Shown: positions 1 to 5,232 of the stretch, piece by piece | Layout of the letters: the number at the start of each line of letters is the position of its first letter | How positions within the stretch are numbered: the first letter of the stretch is position 1 | Assembly: GCA_009839405.1 (NCBI GenBank) | Contig: VXPR01000283.1 | Location: 1 to 6,419, forward strand | Length of the DNA: 6,419 bases | Source of the DNA: Gammaproteobacteria bacterium | GTDB lineage: Bacteria; Pseudomonadota; Gammaproteobacteria; Pseudomonadales; Azotimanducaceae | Direction of reading: 5' to 3' | Translations under genes and position numbers: made by a program | The notes under the pieces: model-generated | The model's input: only the letters and a program-made list of their open reading frames with translations | Told to the model about the DNA's origin: nothing | Database searches by the model: none

Positions 1-10
1 GTGGGGTATA

Positions 11-1204
11 TTAGTCTGGGGTGGGGAGGAGGAAGCCTATGCGGCCCGGGTGGCCGTGGACGAGGTTGAGGAGGGTGTCTTCGCCGTGGATGAAGTCTAG
101 GTCGGGGGTGCCCCGGAGGGTTGGCAGGCGGTCGTCGAGGAAGCGTTGCAGGGTGGTGGCGGCGAGTTGGGCGTTGGGGGATTCGATGCGAGCCAGCCCA
201 AACGTTGTGCCGGACGCGGTGCCTTGCACGAAGGGGATGGCGTGGCCCGTGCTGGCTCGGTTCCTTGCCTCGTTCCATTCGGCGGGCGTCTCGTGACGGT
301 CGATGGCGAGGCCCGCGTCCGCGAAGTGCTCCGCCATGGCCCCGAGCAGCGCCGCCGGCTCGACTTCGGCCACGAGCCGGTGGATGGGTTCAAAGTTGAG
401 CGCCTCGTCGTGAATGTTGACCAGTTCCACCAGTGCGTGCCGGGCTGGATGGTCGGCTGGCGCGCCGGCGTCGCGATGTTCTTCCCACACGAGGCGAGCG
501 GCGGCGAAGGAGTGGTTGCCGTCGCCCATCGCATAGACCATCGGCGGTTCGCCTTGCCTCAGAGCCGCGAGGCGCGCTGCCGTCGCCTCGATGCGGGGCT
601 CGTCCTGGATCGGCCAGCCACGCACGCGGCCGCCGCCCTGCATGAGGTCGAAGTCGTAGGCGGCGGCTTCCTGGGCCTCGAACAGGGGCTCGATCACGGT
701 GCCGTCCGGGTCGTTCAGGAGCACCAGGATGTGCGGCGTCTCCAAGGCCGCGCCGCGGCGGATTGCGGCGCGGGCCGGCAGGCGTCGGACGTCCGTTCCC
801 TCGGTGCAGCGGATGAGTTCCCGAGCTCCCTGGCGATGGTCGTAGCATTCGAGGTCCAGTGCCACGATGAGTCCGCGCCGAGGATGTTCCCGTCCCACCT
901 GCCGCTCCACGAGCATGAAGCCGGGAGGCTGCTCGACCAGGACGCCGGCGAGATGCCGCTCCATGTTGCGGTGAATCTTGGCGATGGCGGCGTCGCGGTC
1001 GCCTTCCGCCAGCAGCGCTTCCGGCAGCACCAGGTCGAGCGTGGATGGAGCGCCTTGGGTCAGACGACGGGTCTCGGCCCAATACTCGGGCTCGGAAGTG
1101 TGCTGGTCGCAGGCGATCACGGCCCACGTCTCGAGCGCGACGCTATCGGCTGGCAGCAGCAGCGACGGAACGTGAAGGCCGATGTCCGGATAGTGCGTCT
1201 TCAA
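11..1204 (-). CDS. DUF1015 family conserved protein, apparently short at its C-terminus
   Basis: This 397-residue protein belongs to the DUF1015 family, whose biochemical function is not established. Visible family signatures are WAVIACDQHTSEPEYW near residues 27-42, a central DFDLMQGGGRVRGW block (184-197), AMGDGNHSFAAAR (225-237), and ELVNIHDEALNFEPIHRLV (260-278). DFIHGEDTLLNLV and IGFLLP follow near the end. It starts with TTG at 1204. The in-frame TAG of the upstream HAD gene lies only five codons before it, no ATG or GTG fits the family N-terminus (YPDIGLHVPSLLLP) better, and no good Shine-Dalgarno is visible, so translation is probably coupled to the HAD gene. The protein stops two residues after FLLPTP, whereas from memory relatives continue for about 30 more residues with a KTFSMG-type motif. 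That suggests a natural truncation or a frameshift close to the window edge. The family call is secure; the function is unknown. Confidence 0.9.
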   Translation of the reverse strand: MKTHYPDIGLHVPSLLLPADSVALETWAVIACDQHTSEPEYWAETRRLTQGAPSTLDLVLPEALLAEGDRDAAIAKIHRNMERHLAGVLVEQPPGFMLVERQVGREHPRRGLIVALDLECYDHRQGARELIRCTEGTDVRRLPARAAIRRGAALETPHILVLLNDPDGTVIEPLFEAQEAAAYDFDLMQGGGRVRGWPIQDEPRIEATAARLAALRQGEPPMVYAMGDGNHSFAAARLVWEEHRDAGAPADHPARHALVELVNIHDEALNFEPIHRLVAEVEPAALLGAMAEHFADAGLAIDRHETPAEWNEARNRASTGHAIPFVQGTASGTTFGLARIESPNAQLAATTLQRFLDDRLPTLRGTPDLDFIHGEDTLLNLVHGHPGRIGFLLPTPD

Positions 1205-1216
1205 GGCGTTGGCGGC

Positions 1217-1570
1217 CTAGGCGTCAGGCCCATCCACCCAGGGCATATCCACCGCCTCGTGGGGCCAGAGGAACTCGAACCCGGCCTCGAGCGCCGGGCG
1301 CCGGTCCAGGTCCTCGCGGTCGCCGATGTGGTAGTACATGTCCGCCTCGAACTCGGCCTTCACGTCCGGCAGCATGTGCTTGGAGACGGTGAAGTCCACC
1401 TCGATGTCGTGGCTGGCCCAGATGGCGCGCTGGGCGCTGATGGGCCGGTCCGAACAGCTACCCACCAGACAGCCCTGTTCCTTCACGGCGCGCACCATGT
1501 CCATCGGCAGGATGCCGGGCGGGTCGCCGACCGTAAGGGTGCCGTCGATGTCGAAGCTGATGAGAATCAT
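1217..1570 (-). CDS. Small HAD-superfamily hydrolase (phosphatase-like)
   Basis: This is a 117-residue minimal HAD-fold protein, probably a cytosolic phosphatase or nucleotidase of unknown substrate. Motif I is FDIDGTLT (residues 6-13), with D7 as the expected nucleophile and D9 as general acid/base. Motif II is probably GSCSDRP (37-43). K64 or K71 would serve as motif III, and HIGDRED (81-87) is the motif IV acidic cluster for magnesium. No cap domain is present, so it would be a C0-type enzyme. I chose the ATG at 1570 because MILISFDIDGT is the natural HAD N-terminus. AGAGG lies ten bases upstream. The longer open frame back to 1771 runs into the thiolase gene and codes for low-complexity arginine-rich sequence. 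Its stop is 12 bases before the DUF1015 start, in the same frame, so the two are surely co-transcribed. Substrate cannot be inferred. Confidence 0.85.
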   Translation of the reverse strand: MILISFDIDGTLTVGDPPGILPMDMVRAVKEQGCLVGSCSDRPISAQRAIWASHDIEVDFTVSKHMLPDVKAEFEADMYYHIGDREDLDRRPALEAGFEFLWPHEAVDMPWVDGPDA

Positions 1571-1589
1571 GGTGTTGCATCCTCTGGAG

Positions 1590-1626
1590 GGAGGGCGTCT
1601 CGCCCTCCATCGCGCCCTCAGGCGCG
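1590..1626 (-). repeat. Two tandem GC-rich hairpins between the thiolase and HAD genes
   Basis: The 71-base spacer 1571-1641 holds two perfect inverted repeats. One has an 8-bp stem with a 3-base loop (1590-1597 with 1601-1608, GGAGGGCG/CGCCCTCC). The other has a 6-bp stem with a 4-base loop (1611-1616 with 1621-1626, CGCGCC/GGCGCG). In the minus-strand transcript they lie between the thiolase stop and the Shine-Dalgarno of the HAD gene. Neither is followed by a U-tract, so they are not a classical intrinsic terminator. They could stabilise or process the mRNA, attenuate the downstream pair, or be a copy of a dispersed palindromic element of the REP type. The structure is read directly; the role is inferred. 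Confidence 0.65.
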
Positions 1627-1641
1627 GGTGTTTCGAGTCGC

Positions 1642-2961
1642 CTAATCGGGCGTTGCGCTCCAAACCGTGAACCGCCCGCCGAGGGGCATTGGCCCGCCGG
1701 AAACCGCAACTTCTGGCTTCACCCCCGTAACCTGCCGCTCCCCTGCGCGCTGCTGGATTTGCTGGATGCAATCCGTGTGCATCCAGAACCGGCTCCGGCC
1801 GCAGCCGATGTTGCCGCCGCTCGGCAGGATGGGATTGGGGCCGTGGATGGAGATGTCGGTCTGGTAGAAGTCGAGCGCCTCGCCGAACTTCATGCCGCGG
1901 TAGCCGAGCCCCTCGATGTGGAACTGGTGGAACTGGGCGAAGCCGTCGTACATGTTCTCGAACGAGAGGTCGGCGGCGGTGATGCCGGCACCTTCGTAGA
2001 TCTTCCTCGCCGTCCGGGCGGTGTCTGCCTCCACCTCGTCGAGGGTCGGCGTCAGGCTTCGGGGCCTCGTGTTGCTGGCGGCGTGGTTGAGGATGTAGAC
2101 CGGCTTCTGGCGCATGTCGCGGGCCCGTTCCGCGGTGGTGTACAGGTATGCGGCGGAGACCATGATGGGCAGGTCGTTGTCGAACAGGTTCGCCGGCTTG
2201 GCGATCCAGCGCGCGGCCTTGTAGTCCTCCGGCGTGATTTCCTCCGGGCGGTGGCTGGCCCAGTAGCCCTCCGGGAACTTCAGCCCGTTCTGGCGCGAGT
2301 TCTCGATGAACGGCGCCATCATGTCGTGGTTCTTGCCGTACTTGCGGCAGTACTCGGCGAATTGCAGCGCCGTGCCGTAGCAGGCGGGGGTGCCCCAGAG
2401 GGCGTGCAGGGCGGCGGTGCCCGGCAGGTCGCTGCCAGCGTTGGCGCCGCCCTGGTAGTAGCGCCCCTCGTAGTTGTGCCAGCTCTTGAGCACGAGGCAG
2501 GTGTTGGCGAGGCCATCGCCCACGGCCTGGGCGGCGACGCAGATGGCGTTAGACATGCAGCCGGGGCCGTACATCGTGAAGTCGATGCCGGTGAGTTCCG
2601 GCATGTTCTTGAGAATCCACTCGGCGCTTAGGCCGGCGATGCCGTCGAGGGGATTGTCGGTGGAGTTGAAGGCGCTCGTGACTTCCTCGGGCACCGGCTT
2701 GCCCTTGGGCCAATAGGCACCGGTCGTGGTGACGGGGTCCATCACCAGGCCATCGATCTCGGCGGGATCGACGCCGGCGTCTTCGATGGCGCGGCGCAGG
2801 GCAATCAGGCTGATGGCGCCGACGCAGGTTTCGGCGCGGCCGTCCCAACGCCGGGCGGTGGGGGAGTGCCCGACGCCAACGGCAGCCACCTTGCCGCGAT
2901 GTTCCCAGGGGCCCGTGCCCTCGTCGGTGCGATACATGGTGGCGGGTGCGTTCTCGGTCAT
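1642..2961 (-). CDS. Thiolase-like protein (acetyl-CoA acetyltransferase / SCP-x or Ltp type)
   Basis: This 439-residue protein has a thiolase fold of the lipid-transfer (SCP-x/Ltp) type. Such proteins act on acyl-CoAs as thiolases or as retro-aldolases. The N-terminal half opens with VAAVGVGHSP (25-34) and contains YGPGCMSNAICVAAQA (131-146), where C135 sits at the usual nucleophile position. The second half has NMYDGFAQFH (336-345) and LPSGGNIGCGRSRF (379-392), then a GGPMPLGG end (422-429). The Tyr-Asp at 338-339 replaces the His-Asp of ordinary SCP2 thiolases, and the GHP motif of classical thiolases is missing. The ATG at 2961 overlaps the TGA of the DUF35 gene as ATGA, which implies translational coupling and a stable complex. 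The open frame extends upstream to 3300, but that part is an arginine-rich shadow of the DUF35 gene. The superfamily is secure; substrate and thiolase-versus-aldolase chemistry are open. Confidence 0.9.
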   Translation of the reverse strand: MTENAPATMYRTDEGTGPWEHRGKVAAVGVGHSPTARRWDGRAETCVGAISLIALRRAIEDAGVDPAEIDGLVMDPVTTTGAYWPKGKPVPEEVTSAFNSTDNPLDGIAGLSAEWILKNMPELTGIDFTMYGPGCMSNAICVAAQAVGDGLANTCLVLKSWHNYEGRYYQGGANAGSDLPGTAALHALWGTPACYGTALQFAEYCRKYGKNHDMMAPFIENSRQNGLKFPEGYWASHRPEEITPEDYKAARWIAKPANLFDNDLPIMVSAAYLYTTAERARDMRQKPVYILNHAASNTRPRSLTPTLDEVEADTARTARKIYEGAGITAADLSFENMYDGFAQFHQFHIEGLGYRGMKFGEALDFYQTDISIHGPNPILPSGGNIGCGRSRFWMHTDCIQQIQQRAGERQVTGVKPEVAVSGGPMPLGGRFTVWSATPD

Positions 2962-3392
2962 GCCGGTTCTCCGCCTTCGCCGGAAGACCCGACGACCCGC
3001 CACTCCGGCACCATCTGGCCGTTGGCGGTGGCCTCGAAGGTGACTTCCACTTCGGCGCCTACGGGCACCTCGTCCACGGGGGTGCCGGGCAGATGCGAGT
3101 ACATCTGAATGCCGGGGTCTTCGGCGAGCATGACGACGGCGACGTTGAAGGGTTGATCCTCCTGCAGCAGCCGAATGGGACAGTCGTGCACCACGCCGTA
3201 GTTGTAGATGGTGCCGCGCCCGCTCATCTCCTTCCACTCGACCGTGTCGGAACCGCAGACGCGGCACACCGGCGCCGGTGGATGCTGCAGGTGCTTGCAC
3301 GCAACGCAGCTCTGAATGACCAGCCGATGCTCGTTCGCCGCCTCCCAGAACGGGCGCGTCAAGTCATCGGGCACAACGCCCTGCTTCGGCAT
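2958..3392 (-). CDS. Zn-ribbon / OB-fold (DUF35) partner of the thiolase-like protein
   Basis: This 144-residue protein has the two-part DUF35 architecture: an N-terminal helix (DDLTRPFWEAANEHRLVIQ), a rubredoxin-like zinc ribbon, and a C-terminal OB-fold. The ribbon cysteines are C29, C32, C43 and C46, in SCVACKHLQ and VCRVCGSD. The OB-fold shows GRGTIYNYGVVH and ends VPEWRVVG before an acidic glycine-rich tail. Proteins of this family bind next to thiolase-like enzymes and form acyl-CoA-handling complexes, as in steroid side-chain degradation (ChsH2 with Ltp2) and archaeal HMG-CoA synthesis. I chose the ATG at 3392: a run of six G lies four bases upstream, and MPKQ is a sensible N-terminus. 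The TTG four codons earlier overlaps that Shine-Dalgarno. The gene end overlaps the thiolase start by four bases. Confidence 0.92.
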   Translation of the reverse strand: MPKQGVVPDDLTRPFWEAANEHRLVIQSCVACKHLQHPPAPVCRVCGSDTVEWKEMSGRGTIYNYGVVHDCPIRLLQEDQPFNVAVVMLAEDPGIQMYSHLPGTPVDEVPVGAEVEVTFEATANGQMVPEWRVVGSSGEGGEPA

Positions 3393-3418
3393 GTTTCCCC
3401 CCAAGACAGCGTGGATTG

Positions 3419-3440
3419 CGCCCCGTCACCGCACGGGGCG
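3419..3440 (-). repeat. 8-bp hairpin in the leader of the DUF35 gene
   Basis: A perfect inverted repeat, CGCCCCGT at 3419-3426 and ACGGGGCG at 3433-3440, with a 6-base loop, lies 27 to 48 bases upstream of the DUF35 start. It falls just downstream of a TACAAT candidate -10 box, so it would be at or near the 5' end of the mRNA, or could be an operator overlapping the start point. No U-tract follows it on the minus strand, which argues against an intrinsic terminator for the upstream nuclease-like gene. Confidence 0.55.
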
Positions 3441-3448
3441 GACGGGGC

Positions 3449-3479
3449 ATTGTACAGGGGGAGTGGAATGGCGGGTCAG
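3449..3479 (-). promoter_or_regulatory. Candidate promoter for the DUF35-thiolase operon
   Basis: On the minus strand TACAAT (3454-3449) matches five of six bases of the sigma-70 -10 consensus. CTGACC (3479-3474), overlapping the stop of the nuclease-like gene, is a poor -35 at a long 19-base spacing. The predicted start would be near 3442, about 50 bases before the DUF35 ATG. If real, it separates the DUF35-thiolase-HAD-DUF1015 unit from the upstream gene. The -35 match is weak, so this is only a candidate. Confidence 0.3.
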
Positions 3480-4072
3480 GCGGCGATGCTCTCGATCACG
3501 TCGCCCTTGCGCTGGAGCACGGTCACGCCCGCTTCCAAGGTCCTCTGCTTGAGGTCGTCGTGGAAGTGAAAGGCGGCCAGCGCGAGGCGCACTTCATGGT
3601 CCGCGTACTCGGGGAACAAGCGGGGGAAGTTGACCGCCTTGACCTCCAGCAACCACCTGAGGTCGGACTCGTGCGCCTTGTACTTCACCTCGACGACGTA
3701 CACCACCTGCCCGTTGACCAGGAGCAGGTCGAACTCGTCCTCGACCCCCGCCCGGCTACGGGTGCTTTTCTTGTCGATGAGGTCGAAACGCACGTCGCCG
3801 AGAACGGGGTTGGCCTTGAGGCTGTTGTAGTAGAACTCCTCCGCCACCGCGCCCTGATTGTCGCTCACCCCGCCATACATCGCCGAGAGACTTTCGAGCT
3901 TGGCGTCGGTCTTGGCCAGCTCGGTGACGGTCTTGGCCAGCTGGGCGTCGATCCTGGCGTGTCGGGCGTCGGCCTCGGCGTGTCGGGCGTCGGCCCGGTC
4001 CTGTCGGACGTCGGCCCGGTCCTGGGCAGCGGCGATTTTGGCAACAAGGTCCTTGAGTTCGTCGTCGGTCAT
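3476..4072 (-). CDS. Coiled-coil protein with PD-(D/E)XK nuclease-like domain (DUF3782-like)
   Basis: This 198-residue protein has an N-terminal heptad-repeat helix (about residues 17-65) followed by a PD-(D/E)XK fold (about 72-198). The core motif is visible as VEDEFDLLLVNG (110-121) then VVYVVEVKYK (123-132), giving candidate catalytic D115, E128 and K130, with E79 as a possible helix acid. The layout resembles bacterial DUF3782-type proteins, which pair short polar heptads with a nuclease-like domain; their role is not established, and DNA cleavage here is only inferred. The ATG at 4072 begins MTDDELKDLVAKI, with a weak AAGAG about nine bases upstream. The longer open frame back to 4363 reads through the divergent promoter region into the neighbouring gene as low-complexity sequence. 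It lies upstream of the DUF35 gene on the same strand, but no functional link is obvious. The family name is less sure than the domain layout. Confidence 0.8.
   Translation of the reverse strand: MTDDELKDLVAKIAAAQDRADVRQDRADARHAEADARHARIDAQLAKTVTELAKTDAKLESLSAMYGGVSDNQGAVAEEFYYNSLKANPVLGDVRFDLIDKKSTRSRAGVEDEFDLLLVNGQVVYVVEVKYKAHESDLRWLLEVKAVNFPRLFPEYADHEVRLALAAFHFHDDLKQRTLEAGVTVLQRKGDVIESIAA
3899..4024 (-). repeat. Six 21-base coding repeats (heptads) in the nuclease-like gene
   Basis: Residues 17-58 are six consecutive 7-residue units: QDRADVR, QDRADAR, HAEADAR, HARIDAQ, LAKTVTE, LAKTDAK. The DNA repeats with a 21-base period, and neighbouring copies are very similar in pairs; for example GTCGGCCCGGTCCTG occurs twice on the plus strand. 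The first four units are highly charged and the last two more hydrophobic, as expected for a long helix or coiled coil that may oligomerise. Such near-identical repeats can change copy number by slippage. Confidence 0.85.
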
Positions 4073-4113
4073 GGCGACAGCTCTTTGGGTGTTTGCGCCA
4101 GTATATTTGAGAC

Positions 4114-4151
4114 GGGCGCACGGCGCATGCAAGAAGTCCCCTCTTGCGCCC
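4114..4151. repeat. Nested inverted repeats in the divergent region
   Basis: GGGCGCA (4114-4120) is the exact reverse complement of TGCGCCC (4145-4151). Inside it GCAAGA (4129-4134) pairs with TCTTGC (4142-4147) across a 7-base loop. The two pairings share bases 4145-4147 and 4148-4151 and so would be alternative folds of one region. Dyads between divergent genes are typical of regulator binding sites, but no regulator gene is in the window, so the role is unproven. Confidence 0.5.
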
Positions 4152-4182
4152 ATGTGTGGTTCACATGCCAATGCGTGGTTCA
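4152..4182 (+). repeat. 12-base direct repeat before the hypothetical gene
   Basis: ATGTGTGGTTCA (4152-4163) and ATGCGTGGTTCA (4171-4182) agree in 11 of 12 bases with a 19-base period. The first copy also lies in a 6-bp inverted repeat, CATGTG-TGGTT-CACATG (4151-4167). The pair ends nine bases before the ATG at 4192. It could be a tandem operator over the 5' leader, or simply a small local duplication. Confidence 0.6.
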
Positions 4183-4191
4183 ATTCGCGCC

Positions 4192-5232
4192 ATGAAACTT
4201 CCTGCCGTTGCCAAGGCCGTGCGCGACAAGGCGCGGGCGCCGCAAAGCGAGCGCATTGTGGAGCACCTGAGCTACGGGCTGTCGTTGCCGGAGCGCACCG
4301 TGCGGGGGCTCGCCGGCGTCCTCGGCGGCACCCTGCGCGAGTCCGCCGCGCTGCTGCTGCCACGGGCGTTTCGCAATGCCAAGACGTATCGCATCTTCAT
4401 TGGCCAGATGCTCGACTTCATGGCGGAGGACATGGGCGGGGCGCCGTCGTCCAAGGCCGGTGCCGACGACCGCGTCGAGAACTTCGTGGCGCGCAAGACG
4501 GTTGGCAACTTCGTCGAGCTTGCGAGCCTCGCGACGTTTCACCTTTCTCCCATGCTCCTGCTCGCGGTGGTGAGCGACGTGGCCTATGGCTCGCGCACCT
4601 ATCTCAAGGAACTTGCGGAGGAACTCGAGCGGCAGGGCGTGGTGGAGGACGCCGCGTCGGTGGAGCACGTGGACGATCTGCTCGACTCCGTGGCGCGGTT
4701 CAGCGACCGCACGGCGACGGCCTTCGACACGCCGCCGGTGTCGGTGGAGGGCTTGCGCGAGACCGTGGAGCAGACACGGCGAAGGCTGAGGGAAGCGCCG
4801 GATGCGCTGAAGTCGCTGCCGCCGGTGGAACTCGACCGGCTTTGGCAGGGAATCCAGTCCGCGGCTCGTCGGGAGGGTGTGCAGCCGCTTGCCGTTTCTG
4901 GTGCGGTCACGCTTGGCGCCCTCGAACGCATCGGCAAGGTAGGCGGCGGGGCGCTGTCTGGGGCGCGGGCGGCCGGCGTGTTGCTGGACCGGCATGTGCT
5001 CGATCACTACCGCGACGTGCTTGGGGAGATCGAGGAGGAGGGCCTGTATCGCCGCCTCGCCGCCACATCGAGCCCCTATGTCGAGGCGCTGTGGCGCAAT
5101 TTCGACGGCGACCGACAGACCCTGACCGAGCGACTCGTCGCCGGCGGCGGTGCCCAGCGAGCCTGGGAGAAGGGTCGCGGCGCGTGGGACAAGGGCCGCG
5201 CTTGGCTCGGCGAGAAGCGCACGCGTGGCTGA
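4192..5232 (+). CDS. Uncharacterised 346-residue protein, co-translated with the FAD oxidoreductase
   Basis: I do not recognise an experimentally known family. The N-terminus is basic (MKLPAVAKAVRDKARAP). Hydrophobic or amphipathic segments occur at about 37-57 and at 113-133, where FHLSPMLLLAVVSDVAYGSR looks conserved in style. A glycine/alanine-rich stretch lies at 236-265. The rest is helical and charged, including a likely helix at 186-202. The C-terminus is a basic tail with an imperfect repeat (AWEKGRG, AWDKGRA). There is no signal peptide and no certain membrane span, so a peripheral membrane protein is possible but only a guess. ATG 4192 gives a plausible start; in-frame ATGs at 4165 and 4171 are alternatives, and no strong Shine-Dalgarno precedes any of them. 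The stop overlaps the next gene by eight bases, which implies co-expression. Confidence 0.8.
   Translation: MKLPAVAKAVRDKARAPQSERIVEHLSYGLSLPERTVRGLAGVLGGTLRESAALLLPRAFRNAKTYRIFIGQMLDFMAEDMGGAPSSKAGADDRVENFVARKTVGNFVELASLATFHLSPMLLLAVVSDVAYGSRTYLKELAEELERQGVVEDAASVEHVDDLLDSVARFSDRTATAFDTPPVSVEGLRETVEQTRRRLREAPDALKSLPPVELDRLWQGIQSAARREGVQPLAVSGAVTLGALERIGKVGGGALSGARAAGVLLDRHVLDHYRDVLGEIEEEGLYRRLAATSSPYVEALWRNFDGDRQTLTERLVAGGGAQRAWEKGRGAWDKGRAWLGEKRTRG

Larger units (their letters stand above)
4073..4191. promoter_or_regulatory. Divergent intergenic region between the two operons
   Basis: These 119 bases separate the divergent start codons at 4072 (minus) and 4192 (plus), so promoters for both groups should lie here. 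The AT-richest stretch is around 4100-4110. On the minus strand it reads TATACT (4105-4100), five of six -10 matches, about 28 bases before the nuclease-like ATG, but no good -35 is evident. On the plus strand TATATT (4102-4107) is a possible -10, again without a clear -35. The plus-strand half contains the inverted and direct repeats listed separately. Promoter location is inferred from gene layout. Confidence 0.45.

Noticed and set aside
1590..1626. The double hairpin as an intrinsic terminator
   Set aside because: No U-tract follows either stem on the minus strand.
146..1645. A 499-codon open frame on the plus strand across the DUF1015 and HAD genes
   Set aside because: It is antisense to two recognisable genes, shows no domain, and has the Val/Gly/Arg/His-rich composition of a GC-rich shadow frame.
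1571..1771. An N-terminal extension of the HAD protein to 1771
   Set aside because: The extra 67 residues overlap the thiolase C-terminus and are arginine-rich; the HAD fold begins at the ATG at 1570 with a ribosome site nearby.
1759..2631. A 290-codon plus-strand frame opposite the thiolase-like gene
   Set aside because: Its low-complexity Val/Gly/Glu/Arg composition mirrors the real minus-strand gene, which has clear family motifs.
3899..4024. The 21-base repeats as a CRISPR array or tandem intergenic repeat
   Set aside because: There are no spacers, and the period is an exact multiple of three inside an open frame with clear heptads.
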